From assembly GCA_037355855.1 (NCBI GenBank), contig CM074765.1, positions 2,666,001-2,730,000 of the forward strand: a stretch of 64,000 bases of DNA, written 5' to 3'. Below are positions 61,673 through 64,000 of this stretch, one piece after another (position 1 is the stretch's first letter; every line of letters starts with the position of its first letter). The notes below the pieces were generated by a model. It saw only the letters and a program-made list of their open reading frames with translations, ran no database searches and was not told the DNA's origin. The stretch is from Pseudo-nitzschia pungens. Taxonomy: Eukaryota > Bacillariophyta > Bacillariophyceae > Bacillariales > Bacillariaceae. The position numbers and the translations under genes were made by a program.

Positions 61673-62985
61673 GATCTTACAATTTGTGCAACGCGCATTT
61701 TGTCCGACGTTCCAATATTCCAGTACTAAAAATATGTAAATTTGTACACAACGTTACCATGTGATACCTTGCTCCCTTCTACACCCCCAATCACAATATC
61801 AGGACCTACACATACTTACAGCAACCTCGCCTTTTTGATTCTGCTATTAGTTCAGTTGCTAACTGCTTTGTTTGGTTGATTTGGATGCCTATTCACCACT
61901 CCATGACTGACCGATCCGCAACAGCAGCAGCAGCAGGAGTACCAAAACCCACACATAATTTCTACAGCACTTCCAGTACATATTCTACAGGAATTCTCTG
62001 CTTTGATCTGTTTCCAAGCTCCACCCCCATGGGTGTTTCCAAGCTGCTTAAGTGAATATCACTTAACGTTCTACATTCTTCAAGATTCCTTGCTGAGTCC
62101 TTTTAGTCTTTTCAAGTTGAAGTTACAGAACTGCCCCTTCCACTGTAGGAATATTTCTACAAGAAATTCCAGCTGTTATCTGTTTTCAAGTCCATCACCC
62201 TGCGGGTCCATAAGTGTGTTCGCTTATGGTCCTACTGTTTCCTAACCCAAGCCCCTAAGTTGCTACGTACCCATTACTTAACACGCCACCACCTACATAT
62301 ACCTTTCCAGTTCACAGTACAGCTGCCATCTGTTTTCAAGCCTACAGCCCTGTTATGGCTTAGAGACCCTGTTTCCAAGCCCCCAAAGTTCCTAACATAC
62401 CAGCTGCTGTTATAAATTTTGATGTAGACTCCCCTGCCTCGAAGTGTTTACAGTGTTTAGGAGCATTACCTGGGAAATTTTGCTTGTGTTCTTGTACATG
62501 GTAAGGAATGTGTTTGGGGCTGACTACTCGCATTGCTGATACTGCAATCCAGCATTAAGAGAGGGGTTTTGCTTGCGTCAGCTGACCACTAGCATTACTG
62601 ATACTATGTATCTGAGGAAGGGTTTTGCTTGTGTCAGCTGATCACTAGCATTACTGATGCTTCACATCAGCATTGGAGGCAGAGTTTTGCTTGTGTCTTT
62701 CCCTTTCAAGTTCTTGGTACCCCGTCTCCTGCACGCTTTGCAACAGCAGTGTCTGTTGTGCTCTGGACTGGTTCGTCTTTCCCTGTTTCTTACCAAGGTT
62801 CATTTGTAAAATTGTCGTTTTACAACTTGGGGCCTAAACTCTCTTTGATTGAGGCGACGCTTCATTCTACAACTTGGGGTCCTGACTCTTCAATTGAGGT
62901 GACAATAAAGTCTGGTTACAGACTGAGTAGCTTTTAACCACCTGTGGTAGATTTTCCTACCTAAATAAGTATATTATTATTATTA

Positions 62986-63836
62986 GTACATACATCTGGC
63001 ACAACCAGTTAAGGTACAGCGGTTTGAGGATGAGTTTGGATGTAAAGGAGGAGTTGGCGAGACCAACAATTCGCCAACTACACCAGCAGATCCGGGAAGT
63101 GTCCTGTAGTTTGATCTGGCCACAGATGGGGAGCTGGGCCCAGCAGACAAAGTACCGTTCCGGAGTAAGAATCCTGTTGCATATGATGTGATGGAGCAGA
63201 CCAGATGTACTGAATGCAGTGCGAGAACTATCCAGTCATACACAGAAAGCAAGCAAAAAAAGCCTTAAGGCATTGAGATGTGTGATGAATGACATTGTGT
63301 CTACCAAGAAACGGGGCTTCACTATGAAGGTGACTAAGCCCAGAAAATGGAATGGCAGGAGGGGCACATACAAGTTCACCATTACAGGCAAATGTGACTC
63401 AGAGTATGCGAAGCACAGCAGTCGTCAAAGTGTGAATGCAGGTATGATGTACTTGGAAGGTGCAATCGTGAAGCAATTCAGCAAGATGATGCCAATTATC
63501 GCATTGTCAACCACAGGGGCTGAGCTATACTCTGCAGTACTAACAGCACAAGATATGATGTTTGTGTATCACATAATGATAAACATGGAACTGGAAGTGG
63601 AGTTGCCAATGATCTTGTACTGTGACAACAAGGGCACAGTGGATCTAGCAAACAACTGGTCCGTGGGAGGCAGAACAAGGCATATCGATGTGAGACAGAA
63701 TGTCTTAAGCGAAGTGAAGGAGAGAGGATTCCTGATGGTCAAGTGGAAAGGTGGCAATGACATCACTTCGGATATGCACACTAAGAATCTGTTGAGAGAT
63801 TTATTGAACTGGTACAGTGCTGAATTGGTCAGCTGA
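62986..63836 (+). pseudogene. Ty1/copia RNase H and end of pol, with in-frame stop
   Basis: The frame encodes KYRSGVRILLHMM, a stop TGA (63189-63191), then WSRPDVLNAVRELS and on to 63836. RNase H hallmarks are DSEYAKHSSRQSVNAGMMY, ALSTTGAELYSAV (catalytic Glu), LYCDNKGTVDLANN (catalytic Asp) and RTRHIDVR, then DITSDMHTKNL as in copia pol C-termini. The upstream RT is missing: X5 abuts at 62985. From 63192 the frame is open for 215 codons. The remaining 63837-64000 is non-coding 3' sequence with no LTR recognised. Confidence 0.85.
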
Positions 63837-64000
63837 ACAGGTTAAGTAGGGAAGTGTGTTCAGACAGCTTAGTCGGATGACAGTAAACGGGCAGACAAAG
63901 AAAATGAACCAGACACAGTTCGGGATCAAGAATAACAGGATTCACGAGCAGAATTCTAAGGAATGGTATGTGGCAAGAAAACAACATAATCAATGAGATT

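Larger units (their letters stand above)
59548..62985 (+). mobile_element. X5, diverged X-family element on the plus strand, split by X4
   Basis: The 5' terminus ACAATTTGTGCA is at 59548-59559. X4 follows, and after the X4 TSD copy the element continues at 61691 (ACGCGCATTTTGTCCGACG) to its 3' tail TATTATTATTATTA at 62985. Without X4 it is about 1.3 kb. It has fewer monomers than the other X copies and is more diverged, with hairpin ACCACCTGTGGT near the 3' end. The right flank is copia RNase H and the left flank is LINE E. I see no TSD. No ORF is credible. Confidence 0.85.

Overview
The window is a transposon graveyard from a eukaryotic nuclear genome. No host gene, tRNA or rRNA was recognised. 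A stramenopile, most likely a pennate diatom, is my best guess. The reasons are Ty1/copia Gag proteins with a C-GH-C knuckle like that of diatom CoDi elements, a Ty3/gypsy element, and very large LINEs carrying a type-I RNase H and a C-terminal CCHC motif. This is inference from family knowledge, because no database search was possible.

The layout is nested insertions, and almost every boundary can be fixed by a target-site duplication (TSD). From left to right: a LINE ORF2 fragment on the minus strand (1-297); the 5' LTR and broken gag of a Ty1/copia element (298-1936); then a LINE-dominated block (1937-62985); then a copia RNase H fragment (62986-64000).

The left half of the block is a Russian doll. 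Non-autonomous element D (minus; 1937-2040 plus 43819-45428) was split by LINE C (plus; 2041-43801). LINE C was hit by element X1 (minus; 5461-7406) in ORF1 and by LINE A (minus; 10681-37843) in ORF2. LINE A was hit by X2 (minus; 19601-21550) in ORF1 and by LINE B (minus; 22721-35169) in its 5' repeat region. LINE B is about 12.4 kb, full length, with two intact ORFs. It looks like the youngest and a potentially active copy.

The right half holds old LINE pieces E and F. F carries a 560-bp foldback MITE. E is split by a Ty3/gypsy element (47063-58012), by small 5'-truncated LINE copies and by elements X4 and X5. The gypsy element carries a truncated LINE (49706-50359) and element X3 (51520-56475). 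X3 is itself interrupted by a gag-only copia-type element (52468-55565) whose two LTRs are identical.

The genes work as a two-component retrotransposition system. LINE copies A, B and C encode ORF1 (unrecognised, low-complexity N-terminus) and ORF2 (endonuclease, reverse transcriptase, RNase H, CCHC). The roughly 1.3-2.1 kb X-type elements (D, X1-X5) have no credible ORF. They copy both LINE ends: a hairpin at the exact 5' terminus, a tandem-monomer 5' region with a palindromic core, and a 3' end with two small hairpins plus a TATTATT-type tail. They insert with 16-19 bp TSDs like the LINE. They are best read as non-autonomous partners moved by the LINE ORF2 protein, and this LINE/X pair is the most interesting content of the window.
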